64,000 bases of DNA. Origin: Streptomyces lucensis JCM 4490. GTDB taxonomy: Bacteria; Actinomycetota; Actinomycetes; Streptomycetales; Streptomycetaceae. Shown in pieces: positions 26,307 to 33,857 of this stretch. Positions within the stretch are counted from its first letter, which is position 1. Each line of letters begins with the position of its first letter. The translations under genes and the position numbers were made by a program. The notes beneath the pieces were generated by a model that was given only the letters and a program-made list of their open reading frames with translations, did no database searches and was not told the origin of the DNA. The stretch spans positions 97,564-161,563 of the forward strand of contig NZ_BMUE01000016.1 of NCBI RefSeq assembly GCF_014650035.1, written 5' to 3'.

Positions 26307-26440
26307 GGGCCACAGGGTGGGCCGTCGCCGGGGCGCGGGCGAGTGGGCGCCGGGTGAGTCGCACACCAACCACCCGTTCGTACGATTACCTGCTGGTTCG
26401 GGCGGCTTCGTCGCGGCCGGCCGGCCGGCGCTCCGCGCGG

Positions 26441-27424
26441 TCACCCGTCCGCGGGCTCCACGTCCGCCAGCAGCTGCCCGAACGCCGCCTCGTCCACGAC
26501 CGGCGTGCCGAACTGCCGGGCCTTCACCGTCTTGGACGTGCCCGAGTCGGGGTCGTTGGTCACCAGCAGGCTGGTCAGCCGGGAGATGCTGGAGGCCACG
26601 TGCAGCCCGGCCCCGGTCGCCCGGTCCTCCAGCAGTTCGCGCTCGGTGGAGGTGTCGCCGGAGAACGCCACCCGCATGCCCTGTTTGAGGCGTTTGCCCT
26701 CTTCGTACCGGCCGGGGTTGGGGTGGGGGCAGGCGGGCCGCTTCCGGGAGGGCCGCCAACTGCCCGTCCGCTGGCCGCCGTAGCCGCCGGACGCCTGCCG
26801 GGGCACCGGCCGGTCCGACCACTCCGTCAGCGGCCTGCACTCCAGCAGCGGCAGCCGCACATCCCCCGCCGCCGCGGCCACCAGACTGGGCCGGAACGCC
26901 TCCGCCAGCACGCGCGCGTCGTCCAGCGCGTGGTGCGCCCGCTGCTGCACGACCCCGAAGTGCGCGGCGAGCGACTCCAGTTTGAAGTTCGGCAGCGGCA
27001 GCCCCAGCTCCTTCGACAGGGCGATGGTGCACAGCCGCTGCCGCACCGGGGCCTCGCTCCGCACGCGCGCGTACTCACGCGCGATCATCTGCCAGTCGAA
27101 GACGGCGTTGTGCGCGACGAGCACCCGGCCGGCCAGGCGGGCGGCGAACTCCTCGGCGACGTCCGCGAACAGCGGCGCCCCTTCGAGCACCTCGCTCGTC
27201 AGCCCGTGTATCCACACGGGTCCCGGATCGCGCTCCGGGTTGACCAGCGTGTACCAGTGGTCCTCGACCTCGCCGCGCGCGTCCAGCCGGTAGACGGCCG
27301 CCGAGATGATCCGGTCGTCCCGGGCCAGGCCGGTGGTCTCCACGTCAACGACCGCGTATCCCTGGGGATACGCGGCCGGCCACTGGGTGGGGGAGGACAC
27401 TGCGGTCGCGCGGTCTTCGAGCAT
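26441..27424 (-). CDS. DEDDh 3'-5' exonuclease fused to a BRCT domain
   Basis: A 327-residue protein. The N-terminal DnaQ-like exonuclease has ExoI DVETTG (27-32), ExoII HNAVFD (105-110) and ExoIII HHALDDA (164-170), which together give the DEDDh metal sites. A Gly/Pro-rich linker with AcPHPNPGRY follows, then a BRCT domain from about 250 (GMRVAFSGDTSTERELLEDR to SLLVTNDPDSGTSKTVKA). The fusion is seen in actinobacterial DNA polymerase III epsilon-like proteins and suggests a repair or proofreading role through protein or DNA-end binding. Start ATG at 27424 is chosen because conservation begins there. Confidence 0.92.
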   Translation of the reverse strand: MLEDRATAVSSPTQWPAAYPQGYAVVDVETTGLARDDRIISAAVYRLDARGEVEDHWYTLVNPERDPGPVWIHGLTSEVLEGAPLFADVAEEFAARLAGRVLVAHNAVFDWQMIAREYARVRSEAPVRQRLCTIALSKELGLPLPNFKLESLAAHFGVVQQRAHHALDDARVLAEAFRPSLVAAAAGDVRLPLLECRPLTEWSDRPVPRQASGGYGGQRTGSWRPSRKRPACPHPNPGRYEEGKRLKQGMRVAFSGDTSTERELLEDRATGAGLHVASSISRLTSLLVTNDPDSGTSKTVKARQFGTPVVDEAAFGQLLADVEPADG

Positions 27425-27627
27425 GGTCACTGAGGATACGGGCCACGGCTGACAGGGCCGTCCCCCAGGTGCCGGCCGCGGGCCCGCGGATCCGTCCTGC
27501 CGCTCGGCCGTCGCACACGTGTGTCCGTTCCGTCGGTGACGGCCCGTCAGCGGGAGGCCCACCGCCGAAGCCTCCGGTTTCGCGTCGGTATGGCACGGGC
27601 GCCGCCCGCAGTGCGATCCTCCCTGCT

Positions 27628-28338
27628 GTGACGGAACCCACCCACGACGAGTCCCACGGGGGCGCGCTCGGCTCCCGGCTGAACTGGCTGCGGGCCGCCG
27701 TGCTGGGCGCCAACGACGGCATCGTCTCCACCGCGGGCCTGGTCGTCGGCGTCGCCGGCGCCACCGGGAGCCGGGCCGCCCTGCTCACCGCCGGACTGGC
27801 GGGCCTGCTCGCCGGATCGATGTCCATGGCGGCCGGCGAGTACGTCTCCGTCTCCACCCAGCGCGACTCGGAGATGGCCGCGCTGGCCGTGGAGAAGCGC
27901 GAGCTGAGGGAGCAGCCGGAGGCCGAACTGGCGGAGCTGACCCAGATGCTGGAGGAGCGCGGCCTGTCCCGGGAGGTGGCCCGCGAGGCCGCCGAGCAGC
28001 TGACCGCGCGGGACCCGCTGCGGGCCCACGCGCGCGTGGAGCTGGGCATCGATCCCGACGAGCTGACCAACCCCTGGCACGCGGCGTGGGCGAGCTTCCT
28101 GGCGTTCACGGTGGGTGCCCTGCTGCCCCTGCTGGCCATCGTGCTGCCCCCGGCCGGGTGGCGGCTCGCCGTCACCGTCGTCTCCGTCCTGGCCGCCCTT
28201 GTCCTCACCGGCTGGAGCAGCGCCCGCCTCGGCGCGGCGAACCCCGGGCGGGCGGTCGTGCGCAACGCTCTGGGCGGAGCGCTCGCGATGGGGGTCACGT
28301 ACGCGGCGGGGAGCCTGCTGGGGGCGGCCGGGGTCTGA
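27628..28338 (+). CDS. VIT1/CCC1 family membrane transporter
   Basis: A 236-residue protein from GTG at 27628. It has the VIT1 hallmarks: NWLRAAVLGANDGIVSTAGL, a first helical pair, MSMAAGEYVSVSTQRDSE, then a cytoplasmic helical domain rich in Glu (EAELAELTQMLEERGLSREV) and three C-terminal helices. Relatives in yeast and plants move Fe2+/Mn2+ into vacuoles, and bacterial members are thought to export these metals. Met and Glu residues for metal relay are present. It stands alone with no visible metal-responsive site that I could name. Confidence 0.92.
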   Translation: MTEPTHDESHGGALGSRLNWLRAAVLGANDGIVSTAGLVVGVAGATGSRAALLTAGLAGLLAGSMSMAAGEYVSVSTQRDSEMAALAVEKRELREQPEAELAELTQMLEERGLSREVAREAAEQLTARDPLRAHARVELGIDPDELTNPWHAAWASFLAFTVGALLPLLAIVLPPAGWRLAVTVVSVLAALVLTGWSSARLGAANPGRAVVRNALGGALAMGVTYAAGSLLGAAGV

Positions 28339-28580
28339 GCCGCGGGCCGGCACCCTCGGCGCGCGGCCCGGCGCGGCCGCGGCGTACGGCGAGGTGCGCC
28401 CGACCACCCCCCGGGCACGCCGTACGACTCCGCACCACCCCTGCACGAGAAGGACCGGCCCTGCGCCGCCCACTCCGGCACCGGCGCCGTGCGGGTGTCC
28501 AGCCGCCGCAGCGCCCTGCCCCTCTTCGGCGCCCCGGCCCCGTGGAGTCCGGCGTGCCCGCGAGCGCGAACGGGCGTGAC

Positions 28581-28650
28581 CGCGCCGCACGCGTCCGCGC
28601 CGCACGCGTCCGCGCCGCACGCGTCCGTGTCGTACGCGTCCGCACGCCTC
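28581..28650. repeat. 15-base tandem repeat, four units
   Basis: Unit CGCGCCGCACGCGTC is repeated exactly three times (28581-28625). A fourth diverged copy follows, CGTGTCGTACGCGTC (28626-28640), then a partial one. Each unit contains the palindrome ACGCGT. It lies in the 327-base gap between the VIT1-type gene and the end of the CoA-transferase gene, 16-26 bases past the latter's stop. Otherwise the gap shows only GC-rich sequence with no gene I can support. Confidence 0.9.
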
Positions 28651-28665
28651 CGGACGGCCGTGGGC

Positions 28666-30042
28666 TCATCGCCAGCCGGCCGGGTCCGTGCCCCAGGGCG
28701 CGGGGGGCCGCGGCCAGCCGGTGGGGCCGCCCGCGAAGGTCACCGGGGGCAGGGCGTGCCGCAGCCGGCCGAGCGGGCTGTCCGCCTCGGTCAGCCAGGC
28801 GTCCGGGCCCGTGTACGGTGCCCCCGCCGCCGCGACCGGCCGGATCTCGTCCGTCAGCCAGTGGGCGGTCCGGGCGAGCGCCAGCCGTACGCACCGGCTG
28901 TGCCCGTCGCGGGACTGCTCGGTCAGCGCCCGCAGCACGGCCGCGGCCAGCAGGTAGCCGGTGCCGTGGTCGAGGGCCTGCGCGGGCAGCGCGCCCGGCT
29001 CCCCGGCCGAGCCCTCGGTCACCGCGATGCCGGTGGCGACCTGCACCAGGCTGTCGAACCCGCGCCGCCCGGCCCAGGGCCCGTACGCGCCCCAGGCCGA
29101 GACCTGCGCGACGACCAGACCGGGCCGCCGCTCGGCCAGCGCCCCGGGGGAGAGTCCGAACCGGTCGAGGGCGCCCGGCCGGTAGCCGGTGACCACGACG
29201 TCCGCCGCGGCGAGCAGCTCCTCGAACCGGTCCCGGTCGACGGCGAGATCGAGCGTCGCCGACCGCTTCCCGAAGCCCGTGTCGGCGTGCTGGTCCGGCA
29301 GTTCGGGCAGCCACGGGGCGTCCACGCGCAGGACGTCCGCGCCGAGCAGGCCGAGGGTGCGCGTGGCGATCGGGCCGGCGAGGACCCGGGTCAGGTCGAG
29401 GACGCGGAGCCCGGCGGCGGGCAGCAGGGCGGCGGCGCCCGGGTCGAGGGGCGGGAGCACGCGCGTGGGCGCGGGGCCCGGCCGCTCCCGCTCGACCAGC
29501 GGCCGGGCGGCCACCTCGGCGGCCTGCCGGTGCGCTCGCCACTCCTGCGGGGTGCGCAGGGCCACGGCGAGACCGCCGGCGTCCTGGACGGTCTCCTCGG
29601 CCTCCAGGGCGGTGAGTCCGGCGAAGCGCACGGCGGCGTCCTCGGCCCCGGCGTCCCGGGGCAGGTCCAGCGCGGTGAGCAGCCGCGCCCGGTGATGCGG
29701 GTAGTTGGCGTGGGTGCGCACCCAGCCGTCGGCCGTCCGCCAGAACCGTGACAGGGGCGCGAAGGAAACGGGCGCCCGCCCGTCGATCCGCAGGAGACGC
29801 TCGCTGTGGAAGGCGGCCGCGACCGCGCCGTCGTCCACCCGGACTCCGGGCACCTCGCCGAGTGCGGCCCGGCGGGCCGCCAGCTCCGCGGCCGCCAGGG
29901 CGCAGACACCGGCACAGGCGCGGGCCAGCTGCCGTACGGGAAGGCGCGCGTCGAGCGCGCCCTCCCGCGCGACGCTGGTGAGCCGTGCGAGAAGGGCGGG
30001 GTCACCGCCCAGAGCGGACCACGCCGACTTGATTGCAGTCAT
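28666..30042 (-). CDS. Family III CoA-transferase (CaiB/BaiF type) with rearranged domain order
   Basis: A 458-residue protein. The usual family III N-terminal block is found only at about 212-240 (LRVLDLTRVLAGP, then LGADVLRVDAP), followed by FGKRSATLDLA, DVVVTGYRPGALDRFG, VAQVSAWGAYGPWAGRRGFD and RALTEQSRDGHS. The piece that normally comes late in the family (TADGWVRTHANYPHHRARLL, then RTPQEWRAHRQAAEV) is at residues 103-180. The chain therefore reads as a circularly permuted or domain-shuffled CoA-transferase. Substrate unknown. ATG at 30042 is used. Its upstream region is unusually AT-rich. Confidence 0.85.
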   Translation of the reverse strand: MTAIKSAWSALGGDPALLARLTSVAREGALDARLPVRQLARACAGVCALAAAELAARRAALGEVPGVRVDDGAVAAAFHSERLLRIDGRAPVSFAPLSRFWRTADGWVRTHANYPHHRARLLTALDLPRDAGAEDAAVRFAGLTALEAEETVQDAGGLAVALRTPQEWRAHRQAAEVAARPLVERERPGPAPTRVLPPLDPGAAALLPAAGLRVLDLTRVLAGPIATRTLGLLGADVLRVDAPWLPELPDQHADTGFGKRSATLDLAVDRDRFEELLAAADVVVTGYRPGALDRFGLSPGALAERRPGLVVAQVSAWGAYGPWAGRRGFDSLVQVATGIAVTEGSAGEPGALPAQALDHGTGYLLAAAVLRALTEQSRDGHSRCVRLALARTAHWLTDEIRPVAAAGAPYTGPDAWLTEADSPLGRLRHALPPVTFAGGPTGWPRPPAPWGTDPAGWR

Positions 30043-30043
30043 G

Positions 30044-30080
30044 ACTTCACTATGCAGTATTGACTGAATCAATATATAGG
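30044..30080 (-). promoter_or_regulatory. AT-rich promoter/operator region of the CoA-transferase gene
   Basis: A locally AT-rich stretch just upstream of the CoA-transferase start. On the minus strand it contains TATATATTGATTCAGTCAAT, in which TTGATTCAGTCAA has symmetric outer arms (TTGA and TCAA five bases apart). Such a stretch is rare in this GC-rich window. It could be a promoter overlapped by an operator, but the regulator is not next door. Confidence 0.4.
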
Positions 30081-30094
30081 CGGGTGCCGGGGTG

Positions 30095-31612
30095 TTACTT
30101 GGTCACCGCGGCCAGCGCGTCCGCCGTGCCCCAGCCGTAGAAGCCGTTGCGGTTCTTCGGCCCCTCGCACACCGCGTCGGCCTTGCCGTCACCGTCGATG
30201 TCGTAGGGATCCGTGCACGGCGTGGCGTCGGCCTCCGCGTACAGCAGCGCCTTCACCAGGGCCGCCGGGGCGTGCGGATGCGTCGACTTGATCAGCGCGG
30301 CGACGCCCGCGACGTGCGGGGTCGCCATCGACGTCCCCGCCATGTAGCCCCACTTGCCGCCCGGCAGCGGCCCCAGGATGAGGCCGCTGGTCGCCGGGGG
30401 CTCCGGCTTCTGGTAGGCCGTGGAGTCGCCGCCGGGCGCCGCGATGTCGATCACGCCGAGGCCGTAGTTGGAGAAGGACGACTTCAGGCCCTTGGCGCCC
30501 GTCGCCGCGACCGTCACGACGCCCGGCAGCTGGGTCGGTATGTCGTAGCACTCGTGCGGGTCGATCACCCGGTCCGACGGCGTGCCGTCGTTCGGGGAGA
30601 CCGGGTCGGTGATCGAGTCGGACGCGAGGTCGTAGGCCTCGTTGCCCGCCGCGGCGACGTTGACCGCACCCTTCTTCTCCGCGTACCGCGAGGCCCGGGC
30701 GACGGCGTCCAAGAGTGCCCGCTGGTCCGGGTCGTTCTTGCAGTTGAAGTACCACGGGTCGGTGTAGTAGCTGTTGTTGGTCACGTCGACGTGGTGCTCG
30801 GCCGCCCACATGAAGCCGCAGACCACGGCCTCCGTGTAGAAGTACCCGTCCGGATTGCCCACCTTGATGCCGGCGACCCTGACGCCGGGTGCCACGCCGG
30901 TGACGCCCACGCCGTTCTTCGCGGCCGCGATCTCGCCGGCCACGTGCGTACCGTGCGGGCTCTCCGACGCGCTCGGCCGCCAGGCGCCGTCCGTCGTGTC
31001 CGCCTTGCCCGACACGCAGTCGGCGGACGCGTCACGGTCGAAGTTGGGCGCGATGTCCGGGTGGGTGTCGTCGACGCCCGTGTCGATGACGGCGACGGTG
31101 ACGTCCCGGCTGCCCAGGGTCTTCTCGTGCGCCTTGTCCGCCTTGATGGCCGGCAGGTCCCACTGCAGCGGCTCCAGCGGATCCTGCCCGCCGGCCGCCT
31201 GCGCGTCGGCGACCTCCTCCGCGGTCAGCACCTTCGGCGTGCCCATGTCGGTGGTGGACTGGGCGGGCAGCGGCGCGTTGCGCGTGGCTCCCGCCGAGTC
31301 GACCCCGTGCACCTTGCGGATCTCCTCGGCGAAGTCCGGGTCGGAGGAGTGGACGACGATCACGCCGATCCGGTCGTACGAGACCACCACCGAGCCCCCG
31401 GCCCGGGCGATCGCCTTCTGGACACGGGCCGATACCCCGTGTCCCGGGCTGACGTTGATGACATAGCTGAGGGCGGTCCCGCCGGCGGTGGCCGCCGGAG
31501 CGTTGCCCGCGGCGGAGGCGGTGACGTCGGGCAGGAACGCGAGTGCCGTCGCCAGGGCCATTCCCGCGGGGATCGCGAGGGCGCGGCGGTAGCGCTGCTT
31601 GGGCGCTGTCAT
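30095..31612 (-). CDS. Secreted S8 family (subtilisin-like) peptidase, first of a tandem pair
   Basis: A 505-residue preproprotease. It has a signal peptide (about 1-35), an I9-like propeptide (about 48-105, LSYVINVSPGHGV to FAEEIRKVHGV), and a catalytic domain with Asp177 (VIDTGVDDTHP), His220 (SPHGTHVAGE), oxyanion Asn324 (AAAGNEA) and Ser428 (GTSMATPH). Near the C-terminus a DPYDIDGDGKADAVC segment resembles a calcium-binding loop (DxDGDGxxD). No anchoring domain follows, so it is probably free in the medium. It lies 76 bases downstream of a paralogue on the same strand, probably from gene duplication. Confidence 0.95.
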   Translation of the reverse strand: MTAPKQRYRRALAIPAGMALATALAFLPDVTASAAGNAPAATAGGTALSYVINVSPGHGVSARVQKAIARAGGSVVVSYDRIGVIVVHSSDPDFAEEIRKVHGVDSAGATRNAPLPAQSTTDMGTPKVLTAEEVADAQAAGGQDPLEPLQWDLPAIKADKAHEKTLGSRDVTVAVIDTGVDDTHPDIAPNFDRDASADCVSGKADTTDGAWRPSASESPHGTHVAGEIAAAKNGVGVTGVAPGVRVAGIKVGNPDGYFYTEAVVCGFMWAAEHHVDVTNNSYYTDPWYFNCKNDPDQRALLDAVARASRYAEKKGAVNVAAAGNEAYDLASDSITDPVSPNDGTPSDRVIDPHECYDIPTQLPGVVTVAATGAKGLKSSFSNYGLGVIDIAAPGGDSTAYQKPEPPATSGLILGPLPGGKWGYMAGTSMATPHVAGVAALIKSTHPHAPAALVKALLYAEADATPCTDPYDIDGDGKADAVCEGPKNRNGFYGWGTADALAAVTK

Positions 31613-31688
31613 TCAGTTCTCTCCAGTTCGTTCGCGGTACGGGCGTGCCGTGCGGGACGTCCTCGTCGTACGGACGTCCACCCGTCGG

Positions 31689-33215
31689 CTACTTGACTGC
31701 ACGCAGGGCGTCGACGATGCCGAACCCGTAGAAGCCGTTGACGTTCTTGTCACCGGCGCAGGTCGCGTCCACGACTCCGTCGCCGTCCCCGTCGTAGGGG
31801 CCGGCCGGGCAGCCCGGGTTGTCCGCCTGGACCTTGAGCAGCGCTCGCAGCCGGGCCGGAGTGGCGTGCGGGTGGGCCGACTTCAGCAGCGCGGCCACCG
31901 CGGCCACGTGCGGGGATGCCATCGAGGTGCCCTGCAGGAAGCCGTACTGGTCATTGGGCAGCGTGGACAGGATGCGGCCGTTCTTCGACGGCGTGTCCGG
32001 GATCTGGTACTTGTCGCCGCCCGGCCCGGCCACGTCGACGACCCCCCGGCCATAGCTGGAGTAGTACGACTTGGCGCCCTTGGCGCCCACCGCGCTCACG
32101 GTCACCACACCGGGCAACTGGGTGGGCACGTCGAAGCACTTGTGCGGATCGACCGTCCGGGGCCGGGCCGTGGAGTCGTCGGGGCTGGAGTCGTCCACCA
32201 GCGCCTGCGAGTCCAGGTCGTCGTTGGAGTTGCCCGCCGAGGCCACGTTGAGCGTGCCCCTGCTCTGGGCGTACAACTGGGCCCTGTTGACCGCGTCGAC
32301 GATGGCACGTTGATCGGGATCGTCCATGCAGTTGTACAGCCACGGATCAACGTAGTAGCTGTTGTTGGTGATCTCGATGCCGTGGTCGGCGGCGAACACG
32401 AAGGCGCAGACCACGCTCTCCGGGTAGAACAGCGACGACGGGTCCGGCTGGGCCACGGTGATGCTCGCGACCTTCACGCCGGGCGCCACACCGGCCACTC
32501 CGACGCCGTTGCGGGCCGCCGCTATCTCACCGGCCACATGGGTGCCGTGGTAGTGGTCGGCGTCCGCCGGCCGCCACGCGCCGTACGTCGTGTCCGCCTT
32601 GCCGCTCGCACAGTTCGCCGACTGGGAGGCCGAGAAGTTCGGGGCGATGTCCGGGTGGGTGTCGTCGACGCCCGTGTCGATCACGCCGACGGTCACGTCC
32701 CTGCTGCCGGGGTTGATCCGCGCGGCCTTGTCGGCGCCGATCGCCCGCAGGTCCCACTGATCGGCCTCCATCGGTTCCTCGCCCGCCGCGGCGCCCCTGG
32801 CGAGCTTCGCCGCCTCGGCCCTGGACAGGACCCGCACCGGGCCCTCGTCCGTCGTCCCCGCCGCGCTCAGCGGCGCCGTACGCGTGGCGCCCGCCGAGTC
32901 CACGCCGCGCACCGCGCGCATCCGCGGGCCGAAGTCCGGGTTCGCCGAGTGGACGACGAAGACGCCGATCCGGTCGTAACGCGCCACGACGGTGCCGCCG
33001 TTGCGTTCGATCGCCCGCCGCACCGACTCGATCGTGCGATGGTCGTGCCGGGTGTTGACCACGTACGCGAGACTCGTGCCGTCCGCCGCCCGCGCCGTCG
33101 TGGCCGCGGTGGGCGCCGCCGAGGCCGCGGACGGCAGGAAGCCGAGCGAGGCGGTCAGCGACAGCACGACCGGCACGGCGAGCGCGAGCCGGCGTCTGGA
33201 GCGCAGATGAACCAT
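31689..33215 (-). CDS. Secreted S8 family (subtilisin-like) peptidase, second of a tandem pair
   Basis: A 508-residue preproprotease with the same plan as its neighbour: signal peptide (about 1-34), propeptide (about 49-105), catalytic Asp180 (VIDTGVDDTHP), His223 (HYHGTHVAGE), Asn329 (ASAGNSN) and Ser431 (QGTSMASPH). Near the end is YDGDGDGVVDATC, a likely calcium loop. Shared unusual stretches such as SGKADTT-GAWRP and TNNSYY confirm that the two are paralogues. In Streptomyces such enzymes process proteins during sporulation or feed on protein. It is transcribed first of the pair. Confidence 0.95.
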   Translation of the reverse strand: MVHLRSRRRLALAVPVVLSLTASLGFLPSAASAAPTAATTARAADGTSLAYVVNTRHDHRTIESVRRAIERNGGTVVARYDRIGVFVVHSANPDFGPRMRAVRGVDSAGATRTAPLSAAGTTDEGPVRVLSRAEAAKLARGAAAGEEPMEADQWDLRAIGADKAARINPGSRDVTVGVIDTGVDDTHPDIAPNFSASQSANCASGKADTTYGAWRPADADHYHGTHVAGEIAAARNGVGVAGVAPGVKVASITVAQPDPSSLFYPESVVCAFVFAADHGIEITNNSYYVDPWLYNCMDDPDQRAIVDAVNRAQLYAQSRGTLNVASAGNSNDDLDSQALVDDSSPDDSTARPRTVDPHKCFDVPTQLPGVVTVSAVGAKGAKSYYSSYGRGVVDVAGPGGDKYQIPDTPSKNGRILSTLPNDQYGFLQGTSMASPHVAAVAALLKSAHPHATPARLRALLKVQADNPGCPAGPYDGDGDGVVDATCAGDKNVNGFYGFGIVDALRAVK

Positions 33216-33500
33216 GGGATCTCCACATCATCCGGATACGGAACCGCCCGAGACGCGGGTGCTGCTCGGGCAGGTACATGACGGGTGGTGCAGGCCGAAG
33301 CTAATCCGCCGCCCCCGGTTCCCGAAAGAGCGCGACCGACTTGAACCGCTCCGCGCGTGGCGCCGTGACCGTGGACAGGAGGCCCAGCAGGATCGTGGCT
33401 TCCCCGGAAATCACGCACGGGAGTTGGATCATGACTGACCGTCACGTGAGGTCCGGCCGTCGAGGCCAGAAACGCGCAGCCCGTCACACGAGGAGACTCA

Positions 33501-33857
33501 GTGGCCACCGAGACACCACCCCCCGCCAACCCCGGGGCCCCACTTCCCTCCACCGAGGAGTTCACCGGCGTGCAGCAGAGCCCGGAGTTCGGTGAACTGC
33601 GCCGCGCCCACCGCTCCTTCGCCTTCCCGCTGACCATCGCCTTCATCGTCTGGTACCTGCTCTACGTCCTGCTGTCCAACTACGCCGGCGGGTTCATGGG
33701 CACCAAGGTGGCCGGCAACGTCAACGTGGCCCTCGTCCTGGGCCTCGCCCAGTTCCTCACCACCTTCCTGATCGCCTGGTGGTACGCGCGGCACGCCGCC
33801 GCCAGGCTCGACCCCAGGGCCGAGGCCATCAAGTCCCGGATGGAGGGCGGAGAATGA
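33501..33857 (+). CDS. DUF485 family two-helix membrane protein
   Basis: A 118-residue protein from GTG at 33501, with AGGAG upstream. It has two membrane helices (about 42-62, FPLTIAFIVWYLLYVLLSNY; about 78-98, VALVLGLAQFLTTFLIAWWY) in the DUF485 pattern (LRRAHRSFAFPLT before, YARHAAARLDPRAEAIK after). DUF485 proteins are encoded next to acetate/cation symporters, as yjcH is next to actP. The stop overlaps the symporter ATG (ATGA), so the two are coupled. It probably helps or stabilises the transporter. Confidence 0.93.
   Translation: MATETPPPANPGAPLPSTEEFTGVQQSPEFGELRRAHRSFAFPLTIAFIVWYLLYVLLSNYAGGFMGTKVAGNVNVALVLGLAQFLTTFLIAWWYARHAAARLDPRAEAIKSRMEGGE

Noticed and set aside
28339..28665. 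A repeat-coded small protein (Ala-Pro-His-Ala-Ser units) over the 15-base array
   Set aside because: No ribosome site or family support; the frame is open only because of GC content and repeat length.
30092..33281. Two long plus-strand open frames opposite the subtilases
   Set aside because: Their products repeat VRRVRL-like low-complexity text; the minus strand encodes complete proteases with full triads.
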